A stretch of DNA of 64,000 bases from Klebsormidium nitens (GCA_000708835.1 DF236967.1:188822-252821), one strand, 5' to 3'; positions 22,970-36,032 are shown, counted from the first letter of the stretch. Translations and numbers: made by a program. The notes: a model not told the origin generated them from the sequence alone.

Positions 22970-24863
22970 ATGCAAAGCACTCTTCAGAGTTCCAGTGCTT
23001 ATTTGCACAGCCTTCCGTCAAGGGGCCTGACTATCCGCCCTGCAATCAGTGAGGCGCAATGTGGACCTGCAATCATGCCCGGATGCACGAGCTCTTCCCT
23101 TCGCAATCCCCAAGCCCACTTCTCGACACCTAGATACTCCGATAGAACTTTGGCCAATGTTTTGGAGCCAGAGTTTATGAGTTGCAGGCATACTTGGGTG
23201 GGCAGGAAAGCGAGCAGTTTGCCTGTAAAGCGCGTTGGCCGGAGGGCCTTGCCGGGAGCTCGGGCGTCAGCGGCCGGGGCTGCGTTGCCTGCTGCGGATG
23301 AGAAGTGGGCCCTCTACGAGGCCCTGGGAATCGCAAGGGACGTGGGCCTGGGGGAGGTGAAGTCAGCCTACCGGCAGCTGGCCCGGAGGTACCATCCTGA
23401 CGTCTGCCCGGCAGAGGAGAAGACGGCATGCGTTATCAAGTTTATCGAGGTGGGCTTGAGCTCCTCAATCTGCATTGCAGGGCCCGCATGAGTTGTACAC
23501 TTCTTTCCTTTTATAAAGGCGAAGAGTGGAGAGTGCATTATATCCTCAAGTGATTTCGATAATTGAATGATTGGTCACTCTTCAATTGGTCCTAGTGGTG
23601 TCATTCATACGTGGTTTTCGTTAAGCAGGTTGATTGTGTACTCCTTGCTTTGCAATGAGGCCGTCAATCACCACTGCGATTCGCAGTTGATGGAAAGAAC
23701 TTTGTGGTTGATTGTTCTTGCGTTGTGGCCAAAACTGCCTGGCCTCAACAAGCATGCATGGGGCGATAAATCAGTCTGATCAGCAATTTGGGTTTCTTAG
23801 GGCTTTTTGTTAGATTACTTGCCAGCCTCTGGTTTTGCAAGAAGTCTGCCTCTGACAGGATCATTCTGCAGTTGATTGAAGTTTTTGATCGAACTGGTTG
23901 CTTGATGGTCTATTTTGAAGGAAGTAAGCAAGCAAGTCTGTACGAGGCACTCTGGCAAAACTACTGGTGTTTTTGGCTGAGGCCTCATTCACAAAGTGGT
24001 CCATCATTGCCAGCTCCTTGGCTTTGTACGTTAAAGGCGTCTGCCTTCTAAATCTGCTAGCAATCCTAGGGTTCAAAGTCAAGTCTTCTCGCATCTTCTT
24101 TTCTTCATGTGCGACCATTTGGATTATCCACCCATAACCGATTGGTCCTAGCTGTTGTCTATAGCCCGAACTCACCTCCTTGCAGATCCAAAATGCGTAC
24201 GAGGTATTGTTGGACCCTGCTCAGCGAGCGATGTACGACTACGAGCAGACGCACTACACCAAGGCCCGGAGAAATGCAAGCGGAATCGGCCGGCCCTGGG
24301 AGAAGAAGCGGCGGCCCTGGGAAAACTTTGGTGTGCACGACTGGCAGTCTGGAGCCGAGAAGGTGAGCGCTGGGCTTTTGTTTCTTGTGGTTATTGAACA
24401 GTGGGTCCCTCAGGCAATCATTGGTTGAGGAAAATATCCTCCTTCACTTGAAGATGCGATCCAGTGCCAGATTGGGTGATTTTTGGAAATTTTGCAGCGG
24501 AATGTGGGGCAACTGGTTATTGTGGATCACGACAAAGGACGGGAAGAAAAAGTAGACGGCAGTAGAAACGAAGGCCACCTCCAATGCTTTCCCAACCAGA
24601 TCATGGGACTTTTGGTCGGAGTCTTGGTCCACCACAGTACCTCATCTGAACGGCGGACTCAATTGTCGTTTCAGGAGGAGACACTACGGGATTGGCGCTC
24701 GGGGTGGAATGATCAACTTTCAGGTTTGAAGCAAAGAGCGGCCGCAAAGGCAGCCAAGGCGCAATGGGAGAGGCAGGAGCAGCATGTTTCGATGAGCGAT
24801 CCCCCGAGGGAGCGCTCTTTCCATGACACCGAGCAACCTGCGTACTCGGAGTTCGCCTCCTGA
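22970..24863 (+). CDS. J20: J20-like plastid J-domain co-chaperone
   Basis: J-domain protein resembling Arabidopsis J20 (DJC26), which delivers inactive deoxyxylulose 5-phosphate synthase and other clients to plastid Hsp70. Exons 22970-23449, 24186-24362 and 24675-24863 join in phase 0 to 281 residues. Residues 1-110 form a Ser/Arg-rich transit peptide. The J-domain starts at about 112 (KWALYEALGIARDVGLGEVK), has the essential HPD at 142-144 (RRYHPDVCPAEE) and ends with YEVLLDPAQRAMYDYEQ. The C-terminal WRSGWNDQLSGLKQR matches the WKAKWQTQLSGLRRR block of J20. There is no Gly/Phe or zinc-finger region, so this is a class C J-protein. The chosen ATG is the first in an otherwise open upstream frame. 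Family assignment is strong; the exact client is inferred. Confidence 0.88.
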
Positions 24864-26278
24864 CCAGAAACGCTTTCCTTCTTGTCCTATGCCACGTTAG
24901 GTGGCTGCTTGTGCAAACGCTAGTTGTATCTTTGTAGGGCCCGCAAAGTGTTGATTGTACAGTAAGTGTCGAGAAGCGTCTTCGCACTTACCAGTTTTAG
25001 AGCGTGTGACCGTTTGTAAAAAGTTGGTTTCAGTGTCAAAAACTAAAAAGACTTGTACAGACCTGACTAGCTTAGTATGCACAGAACTTCGACAGGACCT
25101 CAGCACAGAGGTCGAAAGAGTTGTAATTTCACGGTACTAACGCATGCAAAGCTGCCATCAAGCTCGTTGTTTAGTACGTCATCTCAATGAGGCGCCAGGT
25201 TTATGCGTCAGAACCATTTCAATGTCGTGGCAATCCCACCTGCGCAAAGAATCTAGACTCGCACTTAGGCTGATGGATGCTATGGTGAGCTCATGAACCC
25301 ACTCCATGCGTCCCATGCAACCGTACCCACCACGTTGATGTTGATGTCGCAGAAACAAGTCGACATGCCAGCCCCGCATGGAACAACATGTCGATTCGTC
25401 AGCATATGCTATGCATGCTGGTATATCGTACGGATGATATATGTAGTTGACCCGCGCTATATGAATAATCGGTTTACGCGCTCGAAATTCGTAGCTCTAT
25501 GTATAGAAGTCATGCAAGCTCAGAGCTGCGTGCGGGTTGTTGCAAGTACGCGATGCAACTTACTGCAAAAGTATCCTCGTACGCTTATAATCTAGAATCT
25601 AGAAATGGGCGGTTCTTAATTGGACTTGCCGGCAACGCGGCAGCCTGCTATAAGCTTATAGTTCTCTGACATTTTGCCCAAAGCTATGCTCTTATGCTCT
25701 CATGCAACCGGCTGCATGCATCGATCGTTGCATGGCCAAACCGGCAGAACTGGATCCACCACTGCGCATGGGTAACATTGAAAGGCCGGCACTCTAATGT
25801 GTGAGTCAGCCGGGGCTCAGCTCGATCATGAGGTTGCATGGCCATGGCATGCGTCCAAAACATGTTCATGCTGCATATATGGCTTACAAAAATTCATGTT
25901 ATACGTTCAATTCTGTCACTTCACATGCACTGAGCATGCTTTGATGCTGCGCCCATGTGCAATACTTCATGAAAGCTTGATTCGCAGCCAGAACTGGCCT
26001 ATGCAGGTAAGCGAATTCACTGGTGAGGCCAACACGTGCTGGGCACTAGGCTCATGTGTCAATTGCCGTGTGGCCCCTTCCAACGAACTTAAGTAAGTTG
26101 GTTTCGTCAGAATGTAGTCAATAAAGAATGAGGAACATCTATCAATTTGACGTTCTGAGTCTTTTTTAAGAAGCTAGTTACATCACCCATCCAGATCAAT
26201 TAATCCTCAACGCGTGCTTAAGTGATACAATTTGGGCTTGCCAGGTCCGCTTTGATTCTTATGTTAAAACACCCTTTC
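24864..26278. other. Convergent 3'-3' spacer between the J20-like and CBR genes, CATG-rich
   Basis: No exon is recognised in 1,415 bp. Between about 25140 and 26000 it is very dense in CATG-containing palindromes (GCATGC, TGCATGCATCGATCG, GGTTGCATGGCCATGGCATG). I count about two dozen CATG in some 900 bp, against three or four expected by chance. Confidence 0.65.
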
Positions 26279-29200
26279 CTAAAACTTGAAGACTTGTTCT
26301 TTCTTAAAACCGAGATCCTGGAGCAGTCCCTCAACCTGTGACAGAGAGCCGAATTGCTATTAAAGCAAGCAAGGTCTCGGATCGACTACACTCATGCCAG
26401 GTTCAAGCAACTCGGATAACAATCTGACCAGTGTCTGCAAGACTGAGAGCTCATCTCTCAGAACCAATCGTGCACAATCAGAAGGAAGAAGAACGAACTG
26501 AAAACGATCCTAAGGACGTATGATGGTTGCATTGGCTCTAGAATCGTCGCCCCCAGTGACCTAACAAAAATGTCCTGCAAAAGGGGAACAAGATTGCGAA
26601 GCCTGTTGCAAACTCTCACCTCCCCTTGATCTTTTGGGCTCTTCTTGTCGCCCGAAATGTGCTTCATAAATCCGGGGGGCCCGCACACCTGTAGAGGGGG
26701 GTCGGAATAAGAATAGGAACGATCAGCCCCAATCAGAGGTACAAATGTGCAAATGAAACTTCCGGCGACTTACTGTAAGAGCTGCACCGGGAAGACGGTA
26801 AAGCGAAAGATACAGAAAGCTGCAGGAGCACCTAATATTTGCGCTTTCTCACCATGATTAGACTGTCGTCCGACGGTCCCGGCAAGTACTTCTGAACCTG
26901 CTCTTTCGAGACGAAGCCGACGCCGCCCTCCCACGAGGCCTTGTGCTTCGGCTTTCCCACCACGTAAAAGACCTGTGGCGGAAAGCAGGCGCTGGCTGTT
27001 TGCCAAAAAGTTTCCGAATTGCACAAAGTTCATAACAATCTCGGGAGACACAACGTCTGCATTTTTCGGACCAGTGTTTCCCCTGGTGGCCCACTCCCTG
27101 CTAAAATGGCCATCAATGCTCCAAACGGGCCGCCAAAAGGGGGGTGGGGGTGGCCCAACGGGCCACCATATGGAGGGCCAAGGTGGCCCGGTGGACCATT
27201 AATCAATGCACAGAAGTGGCCTATCTGAGAAGTCAAAGGTCTTATAAGCTGGAAAAGCTTGGCGGTTTTGTGTTGATTGACCGTTAAAAGCCCGTTTCAG
27301 GCACTCTATTGAAACGAAAAGCCTTCAACCGCACTGTTTCGCCCCCGCAGCCCACCAAACTCTAGCCCGGCGTCCAGAACAAGCGGAGTACAGCGCTACG
27401 ACGAAGGTAACAATATATGCGCTCTATCAATTTTGCATACTCTAGTCGTTGATCGTCTAAGCCAGCACTCAAAAATCTTGGGTATTAGGTGCAGTTGGGC
27501 CACCAATGGCCGTGGTCGGGTTGCCCGTTGGGCCACCGATTTTAGGACTCGGGTAATCCTCCGGCCGTCAATTTGAAAAGTTAGGGGAAGTCCGGATCGG
27601 TATTGTCTGATGAGCTTGCATTCAACCCTTTTTTGAGTGCTGTCGAGCTCAAGGCAGCAACGTAACAGGGGCCGCAGACGCTCGGACACCCACCTTAAAG
27701 TTGGGGTGCTCCTTCGCATATTGGTCCAGTTGGTCTTTTAGCAGGATGTCCTCCTCTGTGTTGTTGGCGTATATCAAGGAGATCTGCAAGATAGCGCAAC
27801 CTCGTCTGACCTGGTCGTCTTTCGAAGCTCAAAGCTGCAAAACGAAGACTTCTTCCGACAGGAGGGAGCGATCCTTCGTCAATCAGGGCACACAACGAAT
27901 ATAACAAAGACGTTTTAGACCAAAAAAGAAAATCCAGCGGTGTCAAACGTTCCTCATCGAAGCACGATGAAAGCTTTCGTCGTCGATGACTTGAGTCATC
28001 CCATAGGACCAGCAATCGCAAACATCTGTCTCTGGATTTGCCAATTAGAACCCTCTCTCTGCAACTTTTGGCCAGATTCTGATGTATCCCCTATCATAGA
28101 AATCAGCGGGCCGAGTTACCTGCGTTTTGTCATTCGGGTTCTTGAGGATCTGCTGGATGACCTGAAGCATGGGCGTGATCCCCGTGCCGCCAGCTACCTG
28201 CACCGGTGAACATCCGGTTCTCAATCAGCGGGCTCAACATATACCACTCGTCTGCCAAGCAGGTAAGAATTGTCTACTGCTTCCGAAGGCCTGTGGACGA
28301 TAGTCTGGATTGGCAGTGGCGTTGATCGCGCGCACGTCAAGGATCACCAGCTTCTTTTAGTTTGGCAAGTCACGTGACCTCTCATACTGGCATTCTTCGG
28401 CATTTTCGCAACAAGAACGGCACTAAGGGGCACTTCAACGAAGAAAATGCAAGCGGAACTCTCCAACAAGTCACTGGACACTGCACACGGAAAGGCCGTG
28501 ACTTGAAAGACAGAATGCACTTGGCCCATTGATTCCACGGATCGGCTCTTCGATCTTCTCTAATTCCGACACAATAAGAAACGATGACGAGACGTAATGA
28601 GCTGGTTGTACGGTCAAAACAGAGACTGAGCCTCGGGCTCAAAAGGGCAAGCTGCGCAAAGAATGGCTCGAACATAGAGATGATCGAGTCTGTCTGGACA
28701 AGGGCTTTAAAGGAGCAATCACGATTGGATTGAGGTGGCTCACCAAGCCAATCGACTTCTTCATGTTCTCCTTGATGGGGAGCTTAGGGATAGGCCCCTT
28801 GATTTCGAGAGAGTCCCCGGGCTTCAGACTGTCGATGTGGCGGCTCATGTTGCCCGTGGGATACACCTGCCAGAGGGTACAGAGGAGACCGCGAAGGGAT
28901 CGCAATCAGGTCGAAAAAACTCTGCCGCAACAGGAGAAGCTGAAATAGCCGTCCTTTGCTTCTTTCAGGAAGATGAAAGTTGTACAAACTGGTTCCCTTT
29001 TTGACGAAGACAAGCCCTTCGATTTTAAGAAAGAACAGCAAGACGACTGATTTAGTTTGGCATCTGGTCAAACCTGCACAGACTGTCTGACTTGGGAATC
29101 GTAGAGTCTGCCAGTCTGCAAGAGTTGTCGGGTGCCAGCCGTGAGGACAAAGACGTGTAAACTCTCGGGGGATGTTTACCTTGACGACCAGGTCGAAGTA

Positions 29201-31254
29201 GCCCTTGACGTCCGGATCTGACACTGGTGTGTACCTGGATGACAGTGGATATCCATCTTCATTCCAGGGAACAAGACTACCAAGTATTATCAGAGACATG
29301 TGATACTTTAATGGCTCTCTCGTCAGCACTTGGTTTAGCGAGGAATTCAGAAGAAGAGAAGATGCAGACGCTGGAAACACACCACTCGATACTTCTTTCA
29401 AGTCACACATCAGAGGATCTGGAGGGGATGACTTACGGTCGAATGACGGTCTTCTCCTTCCCATCTTCTCCCTTGAGCTGAGCCCTGCAGAAGGCCAGTA
29501 CAGCTCAAGCTAAAGCAGCTCGAGAAGAGTACTACCCAGTCTCTTTTAACCAAACTTCATACAAGAAATCCCACAAAGTTGACGCCGATCTTCAAACCAG
29601 TCAACATGACCAGACATTTGCAAAGATTGCCGTGCAGACCAAGACAGCGTCCGGAACCACCTTGCATTACCTTGATATCAGGCATGAAGCGATGGATAGC
29701 CCAATTTTCGTGTCTTCGGGGAGCTCGAACCTGCAGGGACGGGTGCAAACTCCTCAAGAAAGTGACCACAACTCACAGAGGATCCAAGTGACAAGAAGTG
29801 CAGCGAAGTAGATACACGATTTGTCCCAAAGGGTATTTTGCGGAAGCAAGAAGTCTGTTGATGGCCGAGCTCTGACGCCTACCCCAATACGCCATCCTTG
29901 GACTAGCCAAGGGGTTGATTAGTCAACAACAACGTCACAACAAACTGAAAGAAAAGATCAATCAACAAGATCTGCTAATACTTCTGCACCAAGTGATAAC
30001 CAGCGAATGGTAGCCTACATTGACCATCAAACAAGCAATCGTACAGACTGTACAAGAGCTCTTAGAAACCATCCGTATGATCGAGATGGGTTTGATCTAG
30101 CATCCGAAGGGGCGAGTATGGTAATCTGTACCTACAGCCACGCTCACCTGTACAGCTTGGTGTCAGGACTGATCTGCCGCCGCTCCTTCAGCTTGAAAGA
30201 TTGAAAGTCCTTGCCATTGAGGGCTGCAAATCACTGCCACACATCACTCCCAAAACCGACTCACAGACATTTTTGTCTTTACAACCACTGAGAGATTGTG
30301 AAAGCATGACAAACCTCTGACGGAAGCATATGCAATTCAGAGCTGGATAGGAAACTGAGTGTGGCTAAAGACTAGCAACAAGCCTTCAGAGTATAAGGGA
30401 GGCAACTGACATCGTGGGCAGGAGAAAAAGTACGTACCAACTTTCTCTGCTGCATCCTCACCAACCGGTTTCTCACAGGCTGCGGTGCTTGTGAGCTGCA
30501 CAGGGAGGGTCGCCAGTCACTTGCAAATCAATGAGAAGTCGCAAAGCAGGCTGGTGAAGGGCCATCTCTGTTTGTATTCAGTCACAGATCCTAGAAGGAT
30601 TGCAGCAATGACAGTATTGCAATGTCCTGGTGACTCAGCCTTGAGATCTGCATTGTAAGTCTGGTGGTGTGAGACCACGTCTTCCTGTACACCAATATGC
30701 TCTTGGGCTAGGGGGTATCATTGCTACTCCTTTTCAAGTGTACAAAAGCTCGCCCTTTCTTGGGGCCCCAAAGAAAACTTTAGGCGGCATCCTTGTCCTG
30801 CTCTATTGAAGACTTGCTGGCTTATAACCACCATGAAAGCGCTGCCTTTGCTATAGTGCTTTCATGGTTGTTATTGGCATGCATGCAAAGGGGTAAATTC
30901 TCAATCAAAGGGTCAGAATACAATCAGAATCTACTGAAGAATGTCCCCTGCCCCATTCAGGACTCTTCTAGCACACTTCATCATGGATCATGAAGAGGCT
31001 TCCAAAGGCAAGGTACGAGCCAAACTCACTTGCACAGTGGATGAGATTGCGGCAGCCCCGGCAGCCAATGCTCCAATGGTGGCAAACCTTGTGCCCCAGG
31101 ATCCTCCCTGATCAGCAGCTCCCGCCGCAGCATTGGATGCACGCTCGCTTGGATCCGGCCTGCCAAACTGAGTAGCTGCCGCGGTTGAAGCCAACCGCAG
31201 CTGCTGGACATGAAGCTGGCGGGCAGCACCGCGCAGGAGAGGAAGGCGAAGCAT
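26279..31254 (-). CDS. CBR2: NADH-cytochrome b5 reductase, mitochondrial type (CBR2-like)
   Basis: FAD enzyme that passes electrons from NADH to cytochrome b5 or other one-electron acceptors. Twelve exons (31030-31254, 30438-30471, 30148-30223, 29671-29730, 29437-29484, 29180-29234, 28744-28866, 28120-28197, 27694-27783, 26853-26972, 26620-26688, 26279-26335) join to 344 residues. The N-terminus (MLRLPLLRGAARQLHVQQLR) is an Arg-rich presequence, followed by a membrane segment (FATIGALAAGAAAISS). The FAD motif RPYTPVSD is at 147-154, GNMSRH follows in the FAD fold, the NADH-site GGTGITPMLQ begins at 210 and CGPPGF is at 305-310. The C-terminus VEGLLQDLGFKKEQVFKF has the family Phe-Lys-Phe end. 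Length is close to plant CBR2 (328). The exon 2 acceptor was chosen by phase and is the least certain joint. The gene diverges from BRCC36. Confidence 0.93.
27100..27540. repeat. GGGCCACC-type low-complexity repeats in CBR intron 9
   Basis: Two patches of this intron (27110-27185 and 27490-27535) are built from GGCCCAACGGGCCACC-like words in both orientations, with long G runs, and can pair with each other as hairpins. They lie in the non-coding stretch 26973-27693. Confidence 0.6.
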
Positions 31255-31867
31255 TTTGCCTGGCCTGGTCGATAACTAAGCAGCTCTGATCGACACCACT
31301 CTGAAGCAACGCCCTGAAAGAACAAGCTAGAGCAGCTGCATCAGCTAGCTACATTAATGTTATACATAGCTGGCCGGGTGCATTGCTGCCATTGCAATGC
31401 TGGCAGGGTGACGTCAAGTGTGCGCACTGCCGAACTTGCAGAGGCCGAGCTGTGGGGTGGAAGAACCTTTGAAGTGCAAGCTCTAGAAACCCTAAAAGCT
31501 GCCAAAGCCTGTTCAAAAGCTTCCTAAATTTCATGGGCGCCCACTGCTTGCTATCTACTAGTCTTCCATTTGTTCACCATCATGGCGGAGCTTCAAGAGA
31601 GCTGATTCTTACAATGTCTACTGTCATTTGAGCACTGACGCTCTGAAAGGGAAGTTTGCTGAATGGGACGGCGTCTTCCCTATCAATGCTGGCGGGGGCA
31701 TAATTTATCGGAGCAGCTATCAACAGTCTTGTTTCATTCTTCTCTCACTAATTGCGCACAGCAAACGGGCTGTACAACAGGCGGACGAGCCACCAGACAG
31801 TGCAGAGTCAGCGTTAAGGAGGGTGACAGTTTAGAGCCAAGCCCGATTTCACCCTTGATTTGAAACC
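31255..31867. promoter_or_regulatory. Shared upstream region between CBR (-) and BRCC36 (+)
   Basis: 613 bp between divergent start codons with no exon recognised. It must hold both promoters and leaders. No core promoter element stands out. Confidence 0.5.
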
Positions 31868-34800
31868 ATGTCTTTGACAGATGTGGAGGTGACTGCCGAG
31901 GTTTGGATGACCTGTGTCACCCATGCCTTGTCGACAGAGAAGGAGGAGATCATGGGCCTTCTGCTCGGCGATGTTCTGGTGAGGCCTCAAGGCTCAACAA
32001 GCGGTTGTGCATGGACTGTGTTGGAACTTTCAGCAACAAAGTCCCTCTTACCACCTTCGGCACTGCCAGCTGTTTGCTTGTCCGCATTGGCGGCATTCTA
32101 AAGAAGCCAGAGCATTGCTTCTGGAGACTTTCCAGTGCATTCAACATGCGAGTGTCCCACTTTTGTCAACCACGGGCCATTGCGCTGTATCAGGGCACTG
32201 ACCGCACGACCACCACCTCAAATATATTCCCAGAGAAACTCCTTTACAAGGATGCTCATCTCTGTAGGTATACGGAGATGGCCGGGCCACTGCACGCGTC
32301 TTCTCGGCAGCGCCGCAGACCCGCTCCGACCGGCGCAAGGACCGCGTGGAGACCAACCCAGAGCAGCTGGCGGCTGCAGCGGCAGAAGCAGAGAGACTCT
32401 CAGTTCTCTCCGGCAGGGAAACCAGGGTGATTGGGTGGTACCACTCGCACCCCCACATCACGGTGTTCCCATCACATGTTGGTGAGATGCGCTTTATTTT
32501 GCTGAGAGTTTGAGGCCTTTTTCTCTGGTAGATCCTAATGAGCTTCTTCTTTTCTTCTTCCTGAGCCTCTAGAATGATCGAGATGGAAGGCAGTCGTCTC
32601 AGGAGAGGGTTTATGCTGGGACTTTTGAGGAGGGAAGTTGATCAATGGTTCTCTTTGGCCTGCAGATGTGGCAACGCAGGGCATGTACCAGATGCTGGAC
32701 CAGGGATTCATTGGGCTCATCTTCTCGTGCTTCAGCGAGGATGCCAGCAAGGTAGGCTTTCATATGTCGATCGGACGGCACTGCTGAGGAGAAGACATGT
32801 TGCTTGAAAAGCCTTGACCATCATGACTGCATGGACAGATTGCCCCTCCTCCGTAGTTTTGGTGAGCCATCCATTCGGCCATCCACTTTGAGCTCTGCTC
32901 GAACCTCAGCTTAGACAGTCCCAATCAGCCCACTATGCCCCATTGTACTCGACGAACGGAAAGTGTGAGGTCTTTGCATGGTGCCGCAGGTCGGGCGCAT
33001 CCAGGTGACTGCGTTCCAGTCAGCTCCCGCCAACCGCCGCTCTCCCACCCCTGTCCCTGTCCGCCCAGCATACTCTCGCAGCCCTTCCCCCCTGCCCTAT
33101 GCTCGGGGGCCCACTTCTGGGGCTTCAGACTTCCCCCCTCTCGCTGGAGATTCTCCAGCCCGCAAGGCATCCCCAGCGCCTGCGGCCCCTGCTGCTAGCG
33201 ACTCGTCCATAGAAGAGATTCTTCCAAGTGATGCGAGGATGCCGTCGAGGATCAAGGGGGGAGGCCCTTCTGATGCAGAAGAGCAGGTATGGCTGCCATT
33301 CATCTTCAGGAGGCTCTACCTCCAAGGTTGCCCTTCGTATTCCCAGAAGCGAGCGTTTCAGTCGGCAATCGTAAAGTGGACCCTTGAGATACATTCGAAC
33401 ATCTACCGTTTCCAATGTAAGCGTTAGATGTAACAGTCATATTCCCGGTTTAGAAAACGTATCCCGATCACGAACAGAATTCCGATCTCTTGGCGTCCAG
33501 GACCCATCAAGTTCGCGCCGGCCGCCCCGTCCCCCATCTTTGGAGGTCGACCCCGGGCTGCCCCCCTCTGGTGGCCGCAGCACGCGCAACAGCCCGTCTC
33601 CTTACTACCCGGGGGAAAGCCAACAGAAGGGCTGGTCGTACGCACAGGCGGCGGGCCCGAGGAGGGAGTCGTCACAGGACAGCATGGCGTCAGCGATGGA
33701 GGAAGCAGCGGCGCGGTCCATGGAGGATAGCAGGTGACCTCCGGACAGGTGTTTTCAATGATCGGAGCTTCTTATCGGTGGTTCGTTGGCCGGCGACAAC
33801 CTCTCTGAGTCTCCTGTTTCGATTCTGATGTGGTTCGGGGTTGTGAAGATCCTGGTTGGTTGTTCCCTGTTGTTGAACAGCTTCGTAACCCGACAGGAAC
33901 GGGCGATCCTCTCATCTACGATTGTGCGGGCGTGTAAATGTCGTTGCTCCTGTCTTCTCGGAGAGACTGCATATCCATCCTGGTCGCAAGGCTACTGTGT
34001 GTCCGTCCGCCCATCCCTCCATCGACGCACCTGATTTCATACAGATGCAGACCAACTCACAACGGGTCGTCTCCGCCGCCTCCCGTGCGAACATTTACTC
34101 TCGTCAACGGAACCAATCCGTAATCGTCCTTTCCCGCTTGCAGGGGTGCCAGCTTCGTGCACAAGGAGGTCCCTCTGCGTGTCATCTCGGGGCTTGACGT
34201 CGTGGGTGCGTCCCCCGAGCTGCTCCTAGACCCGCTGGTCAGCCTGCAGCGGATCCTGTTTGCCGAGGAGAAGGCGGCCTATCGCCAGGCCATCGCGCAG
34301 AGCTCCGAGGACGGGAAGATGCACCCCATTGCGGCGATTCACCACTCGGCGACGTATCAGGCGTCGCTGTGCAAGCTCATGGAGTACTGGTGAGTCGCTG
34401 GGTGAGGGGTTGCGGGTTATGTGTACGCTTTGTGCTTTAGCTGCAAGATCTATGTCCGTATCAATCCCAATACTGGCTTCGCGACTGCTCGGATTACAGT
34501 GGATTGCTGCATTATTGTTCGATGCAGCAAGATAGAGTACAGGAAACGGCTTGATCGTTGTTTAGAAAGTTCAACCTCTGCCGGCATCCCCCATTTGTCC
34601 GCAGGTCGAGTGACGAGGTTGTTGAGTCGCATCATTTCACGTCTGCATCCAAGACTCTATGCGTTCAATAAACAGCTTTCTGTCGCAGGTCCGACTGAGT
34701 CCGTCTTTTTGTGTTGCAGCTTGAGCCCAGTCCTGACGGCCCTATGGGAGCGGCAGCACCAGTGCCAGTTGCAGCTGGCGTTCCTACAACAAGAGGAGCG

Positions 34801-35182
34801 GGATCTCCGAGAGGCGGCCGCCGCGGTTGCGGCAGCTGCAGATGCGTCGCCCCCAAAGCTGCAGCGCCCGTCTAGCGTGCGCACTCGGCCAGGGGAACCG
34901 GGCGTGACACCACGGGTATCGAATCCAAAGTCGGAAGCGCCGATAGAACCGCTGAGCGGAGCAGGCCTCAGTTGGACAGGGAAAACGTTGGAGGAACTGA
35001 GAGGCTTGGAAGTTGGCACGGAATCGAACTCAAAGCCACCGGAAGGGCGAAACGCGGCATCGACAAGGGTCGATCCTGCAGGCGAAGCGGTGATAGAGAG
35101 AACACGCGAAGCGCGAGCGAGGGGGGGTGGTGGAGTCGTCGAAGGGCAGGAGAAAGAAAAGCCGCTGATTCAGTGGGACTGA
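31868..35182 (+). CDS. BRCC36: BRCC36, Lys63-specific JAMM deubiquitinase
   Basis: Zinc metalloprotease that cleaves Lys63-linked ubiquitin in the BRCA1-A and BRISC-type complexes (DNA repair, recombination). Seven exons (31868-31978, 32268-32481, 32666-32751, 32990-33286, 33501-33733, 34144-34389, 34720-35182) join to 549 residues. The MPN+ domain is complete: catalytic Glu in STEKEEIMGLLLGD, and HSHPHITVFPSHVD (His96, His98, Ser106, Asp109) as the zinc and active-site motif, followed by GMYQMLDQGFIGLIFSCFSE. Exons 6-7 carry VHKEVPLRVI, MHPIAAIHHSATYQASLCKL and the C-terminal coiled coil. Exons 4 and 5 add a long Ser/Pro-rich linker, and exon 7 adds about 110 low-complexity residues after the coiled coil. 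The protein is therefore longer than human BRCC36 (316) and Arabidopsis BRCC36A (about 405). Catalytic residues are intact. Confidence 0.95.
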
Positions 35183-36032
35183 TGATGTCTGGAGTATGCT
35201 GGGAGTCTCCTCGTTCATCAGTGTACATGTGCAGATGCACAGATCGAAGTGTTTAATTGAAGCCTGGCCGCCAATGTGCTCGCAATAGAATTTGCCTTCA
35301 TTTCGTCATATCTGCCGCGACGTGATTTTCGAGGTTTGAAGCAGGTAAGGTTGCTGGCATGCGCATGCCGCCAACGGCGCCGCGGCTGCTGGTGCCTGCA
35401 GATTGCATGTTTGTCATTGAGTCTAATTAGCCAGCTTTTGCAGCATGTGCACTGATATGGACGTATGTGCCAATGGGCATGGCAGCATGCGTATACAGAA
35501 TTTAGCCGACTTAAGCATGAAAATATGCTTCGTGGCCATGCAATCGATCTTACATGCATTTACAATGGAGTAGGCGCGCGCACCTGCTGTAAGGCGTGGC
35601 ATCTTAACATGTACCAGGGCGTCCAAAATGCCAGCTTAACGTACCCAGCCACCAGCCCATGCAACCCCCTCCCTCTGCATTGTCTGTAAACTAGGGTGAA
35701 TCTGCGCCTAGATGCTGCCCTCAGCCGGCCCCAATTTGGCCATCATTCCGGACGCACCATTGCACATAGCTGTTTTGACACAATAGGTCTTAAAAGCGCA
35801 TCCTGACATGCATGTAGGATGCATATCGTATGCTGTCGCTTATTTTCAATCTCGACAACTTCTGCCTCATGAACACCATAATTGTTTACCTGATTGTCCT
35901 GTTTATGTACTACTCTGTTGTACTTTACATTCTTGGGGTCATCAGTAACCACCACTGTATGATACAAGATTCTGCCTCTACAGCCAATCACCATGCGAGG
36001 GTATGAAATAGCACTGACAAAGACCCCGGATT
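35183..36032. other. Convergent 3'-3' spacer between BRCC36 and the F-box gene
   Basis: 850 bp with no exon seen. The part at 35340-35640 is rich in CATG words (GGCATGCGCATGCC, GGGCATGGCAGCATGCG, GGCCATGCAATCGATC, ACATGCATTTAC), as in the other convergent spacers. Confidence 0.6.
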
